This document shows, piece by piece, positions 25,728 to 35,135 of a stretch of DNA of 64,000 nucleotides (position 1 is the stretch's first letter; each line of letters begins with the position of its first letter). The stretch covers positions 428,862-492,861 of the forward strand of contig NZ_KB893650.1 in the NCBI RefSeq assembly GCF_000374105.1. Reading direction: 5' to 3'. A program made the translations under genes and the position numbers. Below the pieces are notes generated by a model. It was not told the origin of the DNA, did not search any database, and was given only the letters and a program-made list of their open reading frames with translations. The stretch is from Kangiella aquimarina DSM 16071. Lineage in GTDB: Bacteria > Pseudomonadota > Gammaproteobacteria > Enterobacterales > Kangiellaceae.

Positions 25728-26336
25728 ATGAGTAAAGCAGCTGTTAGAAACCCTGATGCAACCAGGCAAAATATATTGCAGGTGGCCTTTGAAGAAATTC
25801 TATTAAAAGGCTATCAGGGTTTGCGTGTGGATGAGGTTCTTAATAAAACTGGATTTACCAAAGGTGCCTTTTATCATCACTTTAAAAGCAAAAAAGAGCT
25901 AGGCCATGCGGTCATTGATGAAGTCCTAAAGCCGTGGATTCATGAGCGCTGGATTGAGCCATTGAAACAGGTTAAGGATCCCATTAATGACCTGATTAAA
26001 ATGATGAACGATTCACGCGCAGAAATTAATATTAAGGAGCTGCATACCGGCTGCCCGCTGAATAATCTTACTCACGAAATGTCACCGCTAGATGAATCAT
26101 TCCGCGTGCGCATCGTTGCCATCTGGGAAATCTGGTACGAAGCCTTGGCAGAAACTTTCGAGCGTGGTCAGCAAACAGGACAGATCAGAAAAGACGTTAA
26201 CCCTCATAATATCGCTCGCTTCTTAATTGCCACCATCGAAGGCATCATCGGCCAGTGTAAATGCTACATGAGTGATCAGGCTTTCGATGAAGCCGGAAAA
26301 TGTTTACAGGAATATGTGAAGACGTTGAGAGCTTAA
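25728..26336 (+). CDS. TetR/AcrR-family repressor, likely autoregulator of the exporter operon
   Basis: 202 residues from the ATG at 25728, which has AAAGG eight bases upstream; GTG/ATG codons at 25707-25710 are weaker starts. The N-terminal helix-turn-helix is seen in RQNILQVAFEEILLKGYQGLRVDEVLNKTGFTKGAFYHHFKSK. The C-terminal ligand domain contains GCPLNNLTHEMSPLDESFR, a pattern common among regulators of lipid or aromatic efflux. As the last gene of the operon behind an 18-bp palindromic operator, it probably represses its own promoter until a ligand binds. Confidence 0.9.
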   Translation: MSKAAVRNPDATRQNILQVAFEEILLKGYQGLRVDEVLNKTGFTKGAFYHHFKSKKELGHAVIDEVLKPWIHERWIEPLKQVKDPINDLIKMMNDSRAEINIKELHTGCPLNNLTHEMSPLDESFRVRIVAIWEIWYEALAETFERGQQTGQIRKDVNPHNIARFLIATIEGIIGQCKCYMSDQAFDEAGKCLQEYVKTLRA

Positions 26337-26402
26337 CCATTCTAATCATTGCAGTTAAGCTCCAGACTGATAAATTCTTGTTCTAATCTTAAATAATTGA
26401 AA

Positions 26403-27479
26403 TTACTTAAACCAAAAAGATATCGAAGGCAGATATCGGTAAATCTTATAATTATCTATTTTCCTTGACAATGAAAGTTTACGATAATCTGGCACGCCAT
26501 ATTGCTTTATGTAGTCGATGCTTGCATTTATCATTCGTGAGGCAGATTGTCCATCATTGTAAGGATGGTACTGCTCTATTATTGAGTGTCTTTTATGGGC
26601 ATGTGTGTCTTCATTAGCAAGATAGCCATTCACTAACTCTAATACTTTTTCAGACTGACTCACGTCATCCCAAACAATATTTTCAGAGGTTGAGTTGAGT
26701 GTAATTACCGGCTTATTTAATAAAAGAAACTCATAAATTACTGAAGAAGTGTCGCTAATCATAAGGTCAGCTTTGACTAGTTCATCCGTAATATCAGGGT
26801 TAGTGACGAAAGTGATGTTCTGGCGTTGATCAGCTAATAGCTTATAAGACTCAACAATCTCCGCCCCCATCTTTTGAGCCATTTTGTCATGAAATTTGAT
26901 CCTCACGTCAACGCTGTCCAGATCGGCAATTGACTCAATTGTTTGTTGAAGAGCTACCGCTGAGGTCAGCGATGGTGAGAAAGTTGGTGCGTAGAGGATG
27001 GTATAGTGATCATTGCCCTTTTCTAAAGAGTCAGCGTCTTTGGTTTTTATAAATAAAGGGTCTAGCTTGCACCAGCCAGTTTCACTCACTTCAAAGTTTT
27101 TGTGCTTTTGTTGCAATTGGTTAAAACGATTGGTGAAGTAGGGACCCTGGGTCAGGTATAAGTCGAAATAATCACGAATCCTAAAATGACCTTTCTTTTC
27201 ACCAGCCAGCCCGTGAAAAACCTGGACTTTAACACCCCTTAAGAACCACGGGACTGAATTACCCGGAGCAAAGATAACGTCAGGTTGATATTTGTAAAGT
27301 TCCTCTAGCGAATGGCAAAGAGTCTGATCATCAAATGGAAATGCTGAGGAAAATTCGGAAGGGAGATACCAAAGATAGTCCTCTCCCCTATGCGATAATT
27401 CATCTGCAATAGGTTTAAGGATTCCAAATGCATAGGGAAAATTACAAAAGAGAACGTACTTCAATGAGATACCGGACAT
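26403..27479 (-). CDS. CDP-glycerol glycerophosphotransferase family protein (copy A)
   Basis: 358 residues, GT-B-like. Family motifs are FHGLAGEKKGHFRI, the acceptor-side ETGWCKLDPLF, the core LYAPTFSPS and the donor-binding DLMISDTSSVIYEFLLLNKPVI, all matching CDP-glycerol:poly(glycerophosphate) transferases. It would transfer glycerol phosphate from CDP-glycerol to an acceptor on the cell surface pathway. It shares every motif with the second copy at 31569-32624. There is no membrane helix, so it is peripheral and cytoplasmic. It lies 86 bp downstream of the FGGY kinase. Confidence 0.85.
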   Translation of the reverse strand: MSGISLKYVLFCNFPYAFGILKPIADELSHRGEDYLWYLPSEFSSAFPFDDQTLCHSLEELYKYQPDVIFAPGNSVPWFLRGVKVQVFHGLAGEKKGHFRIRDYFDLYLTQGPYFTNRFNQLQQKHKNFEVSETGWCKLDPLFIKTKDADSLEKGNDHYTILYAPTFSPSLTSAVALQQTIESIADLDSVDVRIKFHDKMAQKMGAEIVESYKLLADQRQNITFVTNPDITDELVKADLMISDTSSVIYEFLLLNKPVITLNSTSENIVWDDVSQSEKVLELVNGYLANEDTHAHKRHSIIEQYHPYNDGQSASRMINASIDYIKQYGVPDYRKLSLSRKIDNYKIYRYLPSISFWFK

Positions 27480-27564
27480 ACAAATATATTTAATCGCAAG
27501 CTTACCAAATGCAAAAGCATGATTGTAGTTAAACTAAGCTAGAAGAAGTCGATAATGAGAAAAG

Positions 27565-29109
27565 CTATAATTTTAAGTTACGAAGTGAGCGATAAATCGG
27601 TTTTAGTCGTTGATACATTTTCTTATAAACCTTTTCGTAAAGTTCCTGATAGCGTTCGACGTTTTCTTCTATGGGTTGGAAGGTTTCGCCTTTGTGGCAC
27701 ATGGCTTTAACCGCGTCTTGGTAATTTTCAAAAAGACCGATACCCACTGCGGCGTTGATGGCTGCGCCAAGGGCGGAGGTTTCATAAGTATGTGGGCGAG
27801 TGGCTGGCAGGTTGAAGATGTCAGCAGTTAGCTGCATGGCGACATCGCTTTGTGAGCCGCCGCCGGAAACCATCAGCTCGTCGATTGGATGCTTGGTTCT
27901 GAGTTGAATCGATTCTTTGCCATCCCTTAAACCATAAGCAATGCCTTCCAGAATCGCGCGATAGACATGAGCGCGGGTGTGGCCATCATGAAAACCGATA
28001 ATGGCGCCCCGCGCTTCGGGTCCCGGAACTTTAACGCCGGGTGACCAGTAGGGCTGCAGCATCAGGCCATCGGAACCTGGAGGAATTATCGCTATGGCTT
28101 CATCGAGTAGTTGCTCAGCTGACACGCCCATTTCAACAGATAAATCCTGCTCACGGTGACCAAACTGTTCTTTAAACCAGCTGACCATCCAGTAGCCGCG
28201 ATAAATTTGATACTCAATGGTGTAGGCATCGGTCACGGTAGAAGGATAGGGTGGAATAAAGCGCAGCGGTTCGATGTAGCGCTGGCTGGTGACGTTAATG
28301 GTGGCGGTGGTGCCGTAACTAAGGCAGGCCTGATGATCCTCGATGCAGCCGCTACCTAATACTTCTGAGGCTTTGTCGGCTCCGGAGGCAATCACCGGCA
28401 GGCCTTGTGGCAAACCGGTAGCTTCGCTGGCGCTTTGGTTGATGTGACCAATCAGCTCACCAGGCTTTACTAATTCCGGCAACATCTTGAGTTCAATCGG
28501 TGCTATCTGCCACTTCCAGCTATTGGGCTTTTCCCAGCGATGGTTCTTGTAATCAAAGGGAATGTAGCCGACCTGCGAAGCGGTTGAGTCTTTGAACTCA
28601 CCGGTTAATTTGTAATTTAAATAACCGGACATCATCAGGTACTTATCGGTTTTGCGCCAGATATCGGGTTGATGATGGGCAATCCAGGCCGCCTGGCAGC
28701 GAGTCTGGAAATTCCTGATGGTATCGCTAACGCCAACCAGCTTGAACAGATAGGGCCAGATGCCTGTTAAAGGCTTAATGGAATCTAACTCACGTTGATC
28801 AGTCCAGATAATGGCCGGACGTAAAGGTTCACCGGCGTGATCAAGATTGACCACGGTATTGCGAAGTGTCGTAACTGACACCGCCTGAATGCTGGACAAG
28901 TCGACATTGGGTTGTCGTGACAGTTTACGACAGGCGCGACACAGACTATTCCAGAAAACCTGGGGGTCCTGTTCTGACCAACCGGGATGATCGCTGTAAT
29001 AGTCGAGAGGAATTTGCGCCTTGGCGATAATCTGACCCTGCACATCAAACAGAATGGCGCGCAGACTTTGCGTGCCATTGTCGATTGCGAGCAGGGTCTT
29101 ATCAGTCAT
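27565..29109 (-). CDS. FGGY-family carbohydrate kinase
   Basis: 514 residues. The N-terminal ATP/phosphate motif AIDNGTQSLRAILFD and the C-terminal FGGY signature region ELMVSGGGSQSDVAMQLTADIFNLP are both present, as is the catalytic-base region GASGADKASEVLGSG-like segment (ASGADKASEV). It phosphorylates a sugar or polyol, but it is not a typical glycerol kinase (no GTTSSRA motif). Lying between glycerophosphotransferase genes, it might supply a polyol phosphate for activation by the TagD-like cytidylyltransferase (inference). The ATG overlaps the stop of prlC (TAATG), so translation is coupled. Confidence 0.88.
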   Translation of the reverse strand: MTDKTLLAIDNGTQSLRAILFDVQGQIIAKAQIPLDYYSDHPGWSEQDPQVFWNSLCRACRKLSRQPNVDLSSIQAVSVTTLRNTVVNLDHAGEPLRPAIIWTDQRELDSIKPLTGIWPYLFKLVGVSDTIRNFQTRCQAAWIAHHQPDIWRKTDKYLMMSGYLNYKLTGEFKDSTASQVGYIPFDYKNHRWEKPNSWKWQIAPIELKMLPELVKPGELIGHINQSASEATGLPQGLPVIASGADKASEVLGSGCIEDHQACLSYGTTATINVTSQRYIEPLRFIPPYPSTVTDAYTIEYQIYRGYWMVSWFKEQFGHREQDLSVEMGVSAEQLLDEAIAIIPPGSDGLMLQPYWSPGVKVPGPEARGAIIGFHDGHTRAHVYRAILEGIAYGLRDGKESIQLRTKHPIDELMVSGGGSQSDVAMQLTADIFNLPATRPHTYETSALGAAINAAVGIGLFENYQDAVKAMCHKGETFQPIEENVERYQELYEKVYKKMYQRLKPIYRSLRNLKL

Positions 29110-31154
29110 TAATGGCCTATCCCAGAATGTTTCAATAAGGGTTCAACCGAAGGCTCACGTCCGCGGAAGGCTTTAAATAAATCCGCAGGCTCTTCGGAGC
29201 CTCCTTTTTCTAAAATGTGGTGCAGAAAATCCTGGCCGACCTGAGGATTGAAAATACCTTCTTCCTCAAAACGTGAAAATGCATCGGCTGACAGCACTTC
29301 TGCCCATTTATAACTATAGTAGCCTGCCGCATAGCCGCCTGCAAAGATATGACTGAAGCTGTGCTGGAATCGGTTAAAGGCGGGTGGGTTAACCACGGCA
29401 ACTCTTTTACGTACTTCATCCAATGCATGCTGGATCGGATTATCCTGAGTCAAATCAAGCTCGGCATGGATCTCAAAATCAAACAGTGAGAATTCCAGCT
29501 GGCGTACCATCTGCATTGCTGATTGGAAGTTCTTGGCTGCAAGCAGTTTTTCTAACTTGTCTGCAGGTAGACCTTCACCAGTTTCGTAATGCTTGGCAAT
29601 TTTGTCGAGCCCTTCTTTGACCCAGCAGAAGTTTTCTAAAAATTGACTCGGTAGCTCAACTGCATCCCATGGCACGCCGTTAATGCCTGAAACAGACGCA
29701 TATTCAATCTGCGTCAGCATATGGTGCAGACCATGACCAAATTCATGGAACAGGGTAGTGACTTCATCATGAGTAAATAAGGCCGGTTTGCCACCGACAG
29801 GGCTGTTGAAATTACAGGTCAGGAAGGCAACCGGATTTTGGATACCATCTTTGGTGCGACGGCGGCCTATGCAATCCGCCATCCATGCGCCACCACGCTT
29901 ATTCTTACGGGCGTAAAGATCAAAGTAGAAACTGGCGATATGTTGATTATTGGCATTATAGATATCATAGAAGCGAACATCTGGATGCCAGATGTCAACG
30001 TCATCGCGTTGTTCAAAGCGGATATTAAACAACTGACCTGTGATATCAAATAACCCTTTAATAACCTGTGGTTCAGGGAACCAGGGGCGCAATTCTTCCT
30101 GCGATATAGCGTACTTTTCCATACGCAGTTTTTCGCTGTAGTAAGCAATATCCCAGGCCTCAAGGTGATCAAGGCCGTGCTTGTCTTTGGCATAAGCTTC
30201 TAATTCGGCAAGTTCGGCCTGAGCCTGAGGATGAGATTTATCGGCCAGGTCTTTTAAGAACTCGATGACCTGCTGCGGATCGTGCGCCATTTTGGTGGCT
30301 AGGGATAACTCGGCGTAATTCTTAAAGTCCAAAAGCTCTGCCAACTCTTGACGCAAGGCAAGAATTTCCGGCATCAATGAAGAGTTGTCGAATTCACCCG
30401 CATTAGGACCCTGATCGGAAGCACGAGTCGAAAAGGCAGTATAGACTTCCTTGCGCAGTTCACGGTCATTGGCATGCATCATCACCGGCAAGTAAGAGGG
30501 AAAATCGAGCGTAATACGATAGCCTTCCACTTCAGCCATTTTGGCGGTTTGCTGCGCCGCTTCAATGGCAGATTCTGGTAGCCCTTCGAGCGCAGCGGCA
30601 TCCTTGAAATCCTTGTGCCAGGCCATGGTGGCATCTAAAAGGTTTTGTTCAAACTTGGAAGTTAGCTCTGATAGACGTAGTTGGATTTCACCGTAACGTT
30701 TTTGTTTGTCCTTGGGTAGCGCCACGCCGGACAGTTTAAAGTCGCGTAAATCATCTTTCAGGATTTTGCACTGTACCTTGTCGAGTTTTAACTCATCGGC
30801 TTTAGCGTTTAGGTTTTCAATAGTCTGATAAAGGCCCTGGTGCTGGCCCATTTCAGTGCCGTATTCGGACAATAAAGGCAAACAGCTGTTATAAGCTTCA
30901 CGAATTTCTGGAGAGTTAACGGTGGCCTGCATATGACTGATGGGCGACCAGGCGCGATCCAGTCGATCACCAATGTCTTCCATAGGAAGCACAAAGTTTT
31001 CCCAAGTAACGGAATCTTTATCCAGCGAATCAATCAGTTCATTAATCTGTTTACGGCTGTCATCAATAATGGTCTTTATAGCCTCCTGCATATGTGAAGG
31101 CTGAATTTTTGAAAATGGCGGCAAGCCGCGGAGATCAAGTAAAGGATTAGTCAT
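29109..31154 (-). CDS. prlC: oligopeptidase A, M3 family metallopeptidase
   Basis: 681 residues, matching the family length. The zinc site HEFGH is at residues 470-474, preceded by THDEVTTLF; the third ligand is in the ELPSQFLENF block downstream. It degrades short peptides, including cleaved signal peptides, in the cytoplasm. In Escherichia coli prlC neighbours rsmJ; here it sits within the glycerophosphate gene set, four bases after the cytidylyltransferase gene and overlapping the kinase gene, which is an unusual context for a housekeeping peptidase. Confidence 0.95.
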   Translation of the reverse strand: MTNPLLDLRGLPPFSKIQPSHMQEAIKTIIDDSRKQINELIDSLDKDSVTWENFVLPMEDIGDRLDRAWSPISHMQATVNSPEIREAYNSCLPLLSEYGTEMGQHQGLYQTIENLNAKADELKLDKVQCKILKDDLRDFKLSGVALPKDKQKRYGEIQLRLSELTSKFEQNLLDATMAWHKDFKDAAALEGLPESAIEAAQQTAKMAEVEGYRITLDFPSYLPVMMHANDRELRKEVYTAFSTRASDQGPNAGEFDNSSLMPEILALRQELAELLDFKNYAELSLATKMAHDPQQVIEFLKDLADKSHPQAQAELAELEAYAKDKHGLDHLEAWDIAYYSEKLRMEKYAISQEELRPWFPEPQVIKGLFDITGQLFNIRFEQRDDVDIWHPDVRFYDIYNANNQHIASFYFDLYARKNKRGGAWMADCIGRRRTKDGIQNPVAFLTCNFNSPVGGKPALFTHDEVTTLFHEFGHGLHHMLTQIEYASVSGINGVPWDAVELPSQFLENFCWVKEGLDKIAKHYETGEGLPADKLEKLLAAKNFQSAMQMVRQLEFSLFDFEIHAELDLTQDNPIQHALDEVRKRVAVVNPPAFNRFQHSFSHIFAGGYAAGYYSYKWAEVLSADAFSRFEEEGIFNPQVGQDFLHHILEKGGSEEPADLFKAFRGREPSVEPLLKHSGIGH

Positions 31155-31158
31155 AATA

Positions 31159-31560
31159 TTAGTCTTTTATTGGAATGTGACGCACAACTTCTATTATTTC
31201 TGTCGTAGAAATTGAAGGGGTTCGAGGCAGATATTTAACATCGCAAAATTGCTTCATTTCATCAAACTTACCCTGCCAGTCGTCACCCATCACAAGCAAA
31301 TCAGCATTATATTGTTGAATATATTCAGATTTCTTTTCTAAAGACTCTTCGAGAAAAACAAAATCAACACAGGTTAGTGCACTTAAAATATGCATACGGT
31401 CTTCTTCTGAATAAATGGGGTAACGTCCTTTTTTATTGAAATTCAATTGATCCGAAGAAACTCCAACATAGAGCTCAGTGCCAAGTGCGCGGGCACGTTC
31501 TAAAATATTAACGTGACCGACGTGGAAAACATCGAAGGTACCGAAGGTAATGACGCGCAT
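31159..31560 (-). CDS. glycerol-3-phosphate cytidylyltransferase (TagD-like)
   Basis: 133 residues, the length of TagD. The nucleotidyltransferase motif HVGH is in FGTFDVFHVGHVNIL, and the closing RTPSISTTEII matches TagD's RTEGISTT. It would form CDP-glycerol, the donor used by the flanking glycerophosphotransferases. Only 8 bp separate its start from the upstream transferase stop, so the donor-making and donor-using enzymes are cotranslated. Activation of another polyol phosphate cannot be excluded. Confidence 0.88.
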   Translation of the reverse strand: MRVITFGTFDVFHVGHVNILERARALGTELYVGVSSDQLNFNKKGRYPIYSEEDRMHILSALTCVDFVFLEESLEKKSEYIQQYNADLLVMGDDWQGKFDEMKQFCDVKYLPRTPSISTTEIIEVVRHIPIKD

Positions 31561-31568
31561 AAGAGTCC

Positions 31569-32624
31569 TTAAGGTTGGTTGAGTAGATAATCAGCTACAC
31601 GAGCAGAGCAATGACCATCAACAGTGCCTAATATTTGCTCAATATAGCTCAGTCTTTGCGGTTCGAATAGCGTTGGGTTGGCGAGATTGTCTTCAACGGC
31701 ACTCTTTAATTGATGGTAGTGGTTTATATTAGTGCCAATTTCATTAAATATTTTGTAGTCTGCTGAAAGTCGCTTTTTAAACCTGAATTTTAAAAGTCCC
31801 CAATAACCAATTCTTAATTTTAAGAAGTGAGCAATAATGACTGGCTTATTGAGGGCCATAAATTCAAATAGTGCTGAAGACGTTTCACTGATCATGATAT
31901 CTGCTGTGGCCATAAAAGGTAGGAGGCTTTGTTCTTCAGGTTTTGCCAGATAGACATTGGGATAATTAGCCCAGTGTTCTAATAGTTCTCTTTGTTTTTT
32001 GTATGCTGACTTTATCAAAGAAAGATAGTGAGGCTTAATGAGAATATTGTAATCCGCAAATTGCTCCGGCCAGTCCTTTGGGAAATTTTCAATGGTACTC
32101 GGGAAAAATGTTGGAGAATAAAGTATAGTTTTCTTCTCCGGAATCAATCCTTTCTCTGTCAGATCCAGCGGTTCGCAGGTTCCATTAATCAGTGGATCAA
32201 GCTTGGTATATCCAGTAACGGTAAATACCTTGTCAGGAAACATTTTTTGTAGAGTTTTTTGTCTAATCTCTGATTCAACGAAGCGATACTCTATTGGGCA
32301 ATTTGAGCCATTATAGTAAGCAGACTTGGGGCCTAACCCATGCATAATCATTGCAGTTTTTGATGAGCAGCTCAGTTTGGCCGGAATTTGCGAGCTGTTA
32401 CCAAAGATAATCCAGTCCGCACTTTGTGAGTCGTAAAAATTGATCAGTTGATTATCGCTGATGACATGACAGGCAGCTAACGGTTCAAGTTGATGTTTAA
32501 TATTAGCCGGTGGCTCTTCACGGAAGACAACGCCAAGCTCCACTCCTCTTTCCTTCAGTTCCTCAAGAACAGGGGTAAAATGAGGCAGATAATAGAGATA
32601 GGCAACATCGAATAGTATTTTCAC
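31569..32624 (-). CDS. CDP-glycerol glycerophosphotransferase family protein (copy B)
   Basis: 351 residues. MHGLGPKSAYYNG, TGYTKLDPLI, LYSPTFFPST and DIMISETSSALFEFMALNKPVI align with the same blocks of copy A and with the TagB/TagF catalytic domain. It begins the minus-strand operon (transferase B, cytidylyltransferase, prlC, kinase). Two separate transferases suggest a primase-like and a polymerase-like step, or two linkages, in building a glycerol-phosphate polymer or modification; which does which is unknown. Divergent from gor, with a 72-bp shared promoter region. Confidence 0.85.
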   Translation of the reverse strand: MKILFDVAYLYYLPHFTPVLEELKERGVELGVVFREEPPANIKHQLEPLAACHVISDNQLINFYDSQSADWIIFGNSSQIPAKLSCSSKTAMIMHGLGPKSAYYNGSNCPIEYRFVESEIRQKTLQKMFPDKVFTVTGYTKLDPLINGTCEPLDLTEKGLIPEKKTILYSPTFFPSTIENFPKDWPEQFADYNILIKPHYLSLIKSAYKKQRELLEHWANYPNVYLAKPEEQSLLPFMATADIMISETSSALFEFMALNKPVIIAHFLKLRIGYWGLLKFRFKKRLSADYKIFNEIGTNINHYHQLKSAVEDNLANPTLFEPQRLSYIEQILGTVDGHCSARVADYLLNQP

Positions 32625-32660
32625 GTAAAAACCTGCGCTTTATATGACATTTAAAACCTT

Positions 32661-32666
32661 TATAAT
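32661..32666 (+). promoter_or_regulatory. probable -10 element of the gor promoter
   Basis: A perfect TATAAT lies 30 bases upstream of the gor start codon. The -35 region (TTTATA at about 16 bp spacing) is a poor match. The divergent transferase operon must be transcribed from the same 72-bp interval. Confidence 0.5.
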
Positions 32667-32696
32667 CGACGCATTATAGCGAAAAAACAGAAACTT

Positions 32697-34058
32697 ATGT
32701 CCAACAATATCAAACATTACGACTTCCTAGCGATTGGTGCTGGTAGTGGCGGAATTGCCTCGGCTAATCGGGCGGCCATCCGTGGTGCGAAGGCTGCTGT
32801 GATTGAAGCTAAGTCTGTTGGTGGAACCTGCGTCAACGTGGGCTGCGTACCGAAAAAGGTGATGTGGTATGGCGCTCACATCGCAGAAGCCATTAAATAC
32901 AGCGAAGCCTATGGTTTTAATTTAGAGCAAACGGGATTTGAGTGGTCGCGCCTGGTCAAGAACCGTGAAGCCTATATTGAGCGGATACATGGTGCTTATC
33001 ATCGTGGATTTGAGTCAAATGGCGTTGATTTTATTGAGGGATATGCCCGATTTGTTGACGATCATACAGTTGAAGTCAATGGTGAAAAAATATCAGCTGA
33101 TCACATCGTCATTGCGGTCGGTGGTCGCTCGATAATTCCTGATGTGCCAGGAGCCGAGCACGGCATCGACTCAGATGGCTTTTTTGCATTAAACGAGCGC
33201 CCCAAGAAAGCCTTAGTGGTGGGTGCAGGCTATATTGCCGTTGAGATTGCTGGCGTACTGCATGCTTTGGGAGCTAATGCTCATTTACTGGTGCGAAAAG
33301 ACCGTCCATTGCGCTATTTTGACCGAGATATAACTGACGCATTGTTGGACAGACTTAAACAGGACGGTCCGGTATTGCACACCCATACAGAGGTCAGCAA
33401 AATTGAAAAGGACGATAAAGGGTTATTACAGGTTCATACCAACAAAGGCTGTATCGAAAATGTCGATTGCCTGATTTGGGCGATTGGCCGTGAGCCGGCA
33501 ACAGATGACTTGGGGCTGGAGGCTGCTGGAGTAAAGGCTGATGAAGAAGGGTTCATTTTTACTGATAAATACCAGCAGACTAATGTTGAGGGAATTTACG
33601 CAGTGGGCGATATTACTGGCGAAGCACAACTCACCCCAGTAGCCATTAAAGCTGCGCGCTTATTGGCAGAACGATTATTCAATCCGGCCATGTCAAATGC
33701 TCATATGGATTACAGTCAGATCCCAACTATCGTTTTCTCGCATCCGCCAATTGGCAGTCTTGGTTTAACCGAAGATGAGGCGATTGAAAGGTTTGGCGCA
33801 GATGACATCAAGGTTTACAAATCTCAGTTTGCTGCCATGTATAACGCGGTTACCCCTCATCGAGCCATAAGTACCTTCAAACTGGTATGCCAGGGGAAAA
33901 ATGAAATGGTTGTTGGTATTCATGGCATAGGCGAAGGAATGGATGAGATCTTGCAGGGCTTCGCTGTGGCCATGAAGATGGGTGCAACCAAGGCAGACTT
34001 TGATGCTACTGTTGCGATCCATCCGACATCCGCTGAAGAGTTTGTGACTCTACGATAA
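32697..34058 (+). CDS. gor: glutathione-disulfide reductase
   Basis: 453 residues, the normal length. The redox-active disulfide is in [16 protein letters not shown] is bound by [22 protein letters not shown] by the [19 protein letters not shown] fold with the following Arg residues, and the C-terminal active-site His is in [11 protein letters not shown]. It regenerates reduced glutathione from GSSG with NADPH in the cytoplasm. The Arg residues after the second Rossmann motif ([10 protein letters not shown]) support NADPH preference over NADH. Confidence 0.95.
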   Translation: MSNNIKHYDFLAIGAGSGGIASANRAAIRGAKAAVIEAKSVGGTCVNVGCVPKKVMWYGAHIAEAIKYSEAYGFNLEQTGFEWSRLVKNREAYIERIHGAYHRGFESNGVDFIEGYARFVDDHTVEVNGEKISADHIVIAVGGRSIIPDVPGAEHGIDSDGFFALNERPKKALVVGAGYIAVEIAGVLHALGANAHLLVRKDRPLRYFDRDITDALLDRLKQDGPVLHTHTEVSKIEKDDKGLLQVHTNKGCIENVDCLIWAIGREPATDDLGLEAAGVKADEEGFIFTDKYQQTNVEGIYAVGDITGEAQLTPVAIKAARLLAERLFNPAMSNAHMDYSQIPTIVFSHPPIGSLGLTEDEAIERFGADDIKVYKSQFAAMYNAVTPHRAISTFKLVCQGKNEMVVGIHGIGEGMDEILQGFAVAMKMGATKADFDATVAIHPTSAEEFVTLR

Positions 34059-34084
34059 AAAAAATGCGCTCAATGAGCGCATTT
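34056..34084. terminator. bidirectional terminator between gor and the TraB/GumN gene
   Basis: The inverted repeat AAATGCGCTCA / TGAGCGCATTT (34062-34084) is followed on the minus strand by eight T residues, while on the plus strand only a short T-rich tail follows. It therefore ends minus-strand transcription efficiently and perhaps gor as well. Confidence 0.85.
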
Positions 34085-34100
34085 CTTGTCCAACTTCAAA

Positions 34101-35132
34101 CTACATACGAGTGACTTTGAAGCCTTTTTGCTCTAGATAATAGTTTACGCTCTTTTCACCACCATAGTGGGCCGCACCGACCACGGCGAAGACGGACTTG
34201 CCTTGTTCAAGCAGTTCGGCGATGCCATCAGCCATGCCCTGATTGCGTTCATACAGAAATAGATCCATGAAGGCATTATAGTCTTCATCGGAGATGCCCT
34301 GATCTTTAGCCGACATTTCTGATTCTGCCAGGAATGCTTCTACGTCACCGGTTTTCCAGGCATTGACCAGCTTTTCGGTAGCACCTTCTTCACGGGTAAC
34401 GGTCGACAGTAGCATCAGGTCCTGAAGATGAGCTGGCATACCATCGAGCATTGCAAGTTGTGAGTCAAAGCTTTCAAGCTCAACGATTGCTTTGTTGCCT
34501 TTGGCTTCATTTAAGAAATGCATGTCAATGCCGAGTTGTTCCTTATAACCTGATTGCTGCATAGCTAACGCTTCTAAGGTCATGGCTGCAAACCAGGGCT
34601 CAAAGGAGCTGAACATCTGGCAAGGAGAACGCGTGCGTGTGCAGTACTCGTCGTACTTTTCTGCTGTGGTATCAGAGAGGTGCTCTTTCAATGGCTTGTC
34701 TGGATCGATGGCCATTTGCTGAACGGTTTGTGCAATTTCCATCTGATTCAGGTTGGTCATGTCGATTTCCACTACCAGAGTGTCACTTTCAGAAAATGCG
34801 TTGCGAATGTGCTCAGGTAATGGGTACATGCTGGAGTCGCCCATATGGATTGAGCCGAATAAATAGGAGGTCACGCCATTGTGTTCAATTTTCCAGATAG
34901 CGGGATCATAATTGGGTTCGGTAACTGCTTTAGTTTCTGGCTTGGTTTCAGGTTCAAGCTGACGGCTCTCTGGAGGATTAGGGTTAACCTGTTCCAGCGG
35001 TTGTTGTTCATCAGTGGCTACCGCAGGCTGAGATTCATCTGTATCAAAATACTTCTTTGCAAAGTAGCCGACGCCGATGCCTGCCAACAATAGCAGCAGG
35101 CCGATAAAAATAATACGGGCTGTTTTGTTCAT
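34101..35132 (-). CDS. TraB/GumN family membrane-anchored protein
   Basis: 343 residues. An N-terminal transmembrane helix (IIFIGLLLLLAGIGVGYFA) and a Pro/Glu-rich linker to about residue 75 precede the TraB/GumN domain: IWKIEHNGVTSYLFGSIHMGD at its start and SVFAVVGAAHYGGEKSVNYYLEQKG at its end carry the two conserved His/Glu-bearing GxxH motifs of the Tiki/TraB metalloprotease-like superfamily. It is anchored with the domain in the periplasm. The bacterial function is not established. AAGGAG precedes the ATG, and it lies 3 bp downstream of the ATP-grasp gene. Confidence 0.88.
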   Translation of the reverse strand: MNKTARIIFIGLLLLLAGIGVGYFAKKYFDTDESQPAVATDEQQPLEQVNPNPPESRQLEPETKPETKAVTEPNYDPAIWKIEHNGVTSYLFGSIHMGDSSMYPLPEHIRNAFSESDTLVVEIDMTNLNQMEIAQTVQQMAIDPDKPLKEHLSDTTAEKYDEYCTRTRSPCQMFSSFEPWFAAMTLEALAMQQSGYKEQLGIDMHFLNEAKGNKAIVELESFDSQLAMLDGMPAHLQDLMLLSTVTREEGATEKLVNAWKTGDVEAFLAESEMSAKDQGISDEDYNAFMDLFLYERNQGMADGIAELLEQGKSVFAVVGAAHYGGEKSVNYYLEQKGFKVTRM

Positions 35133-35135
35133 GGA

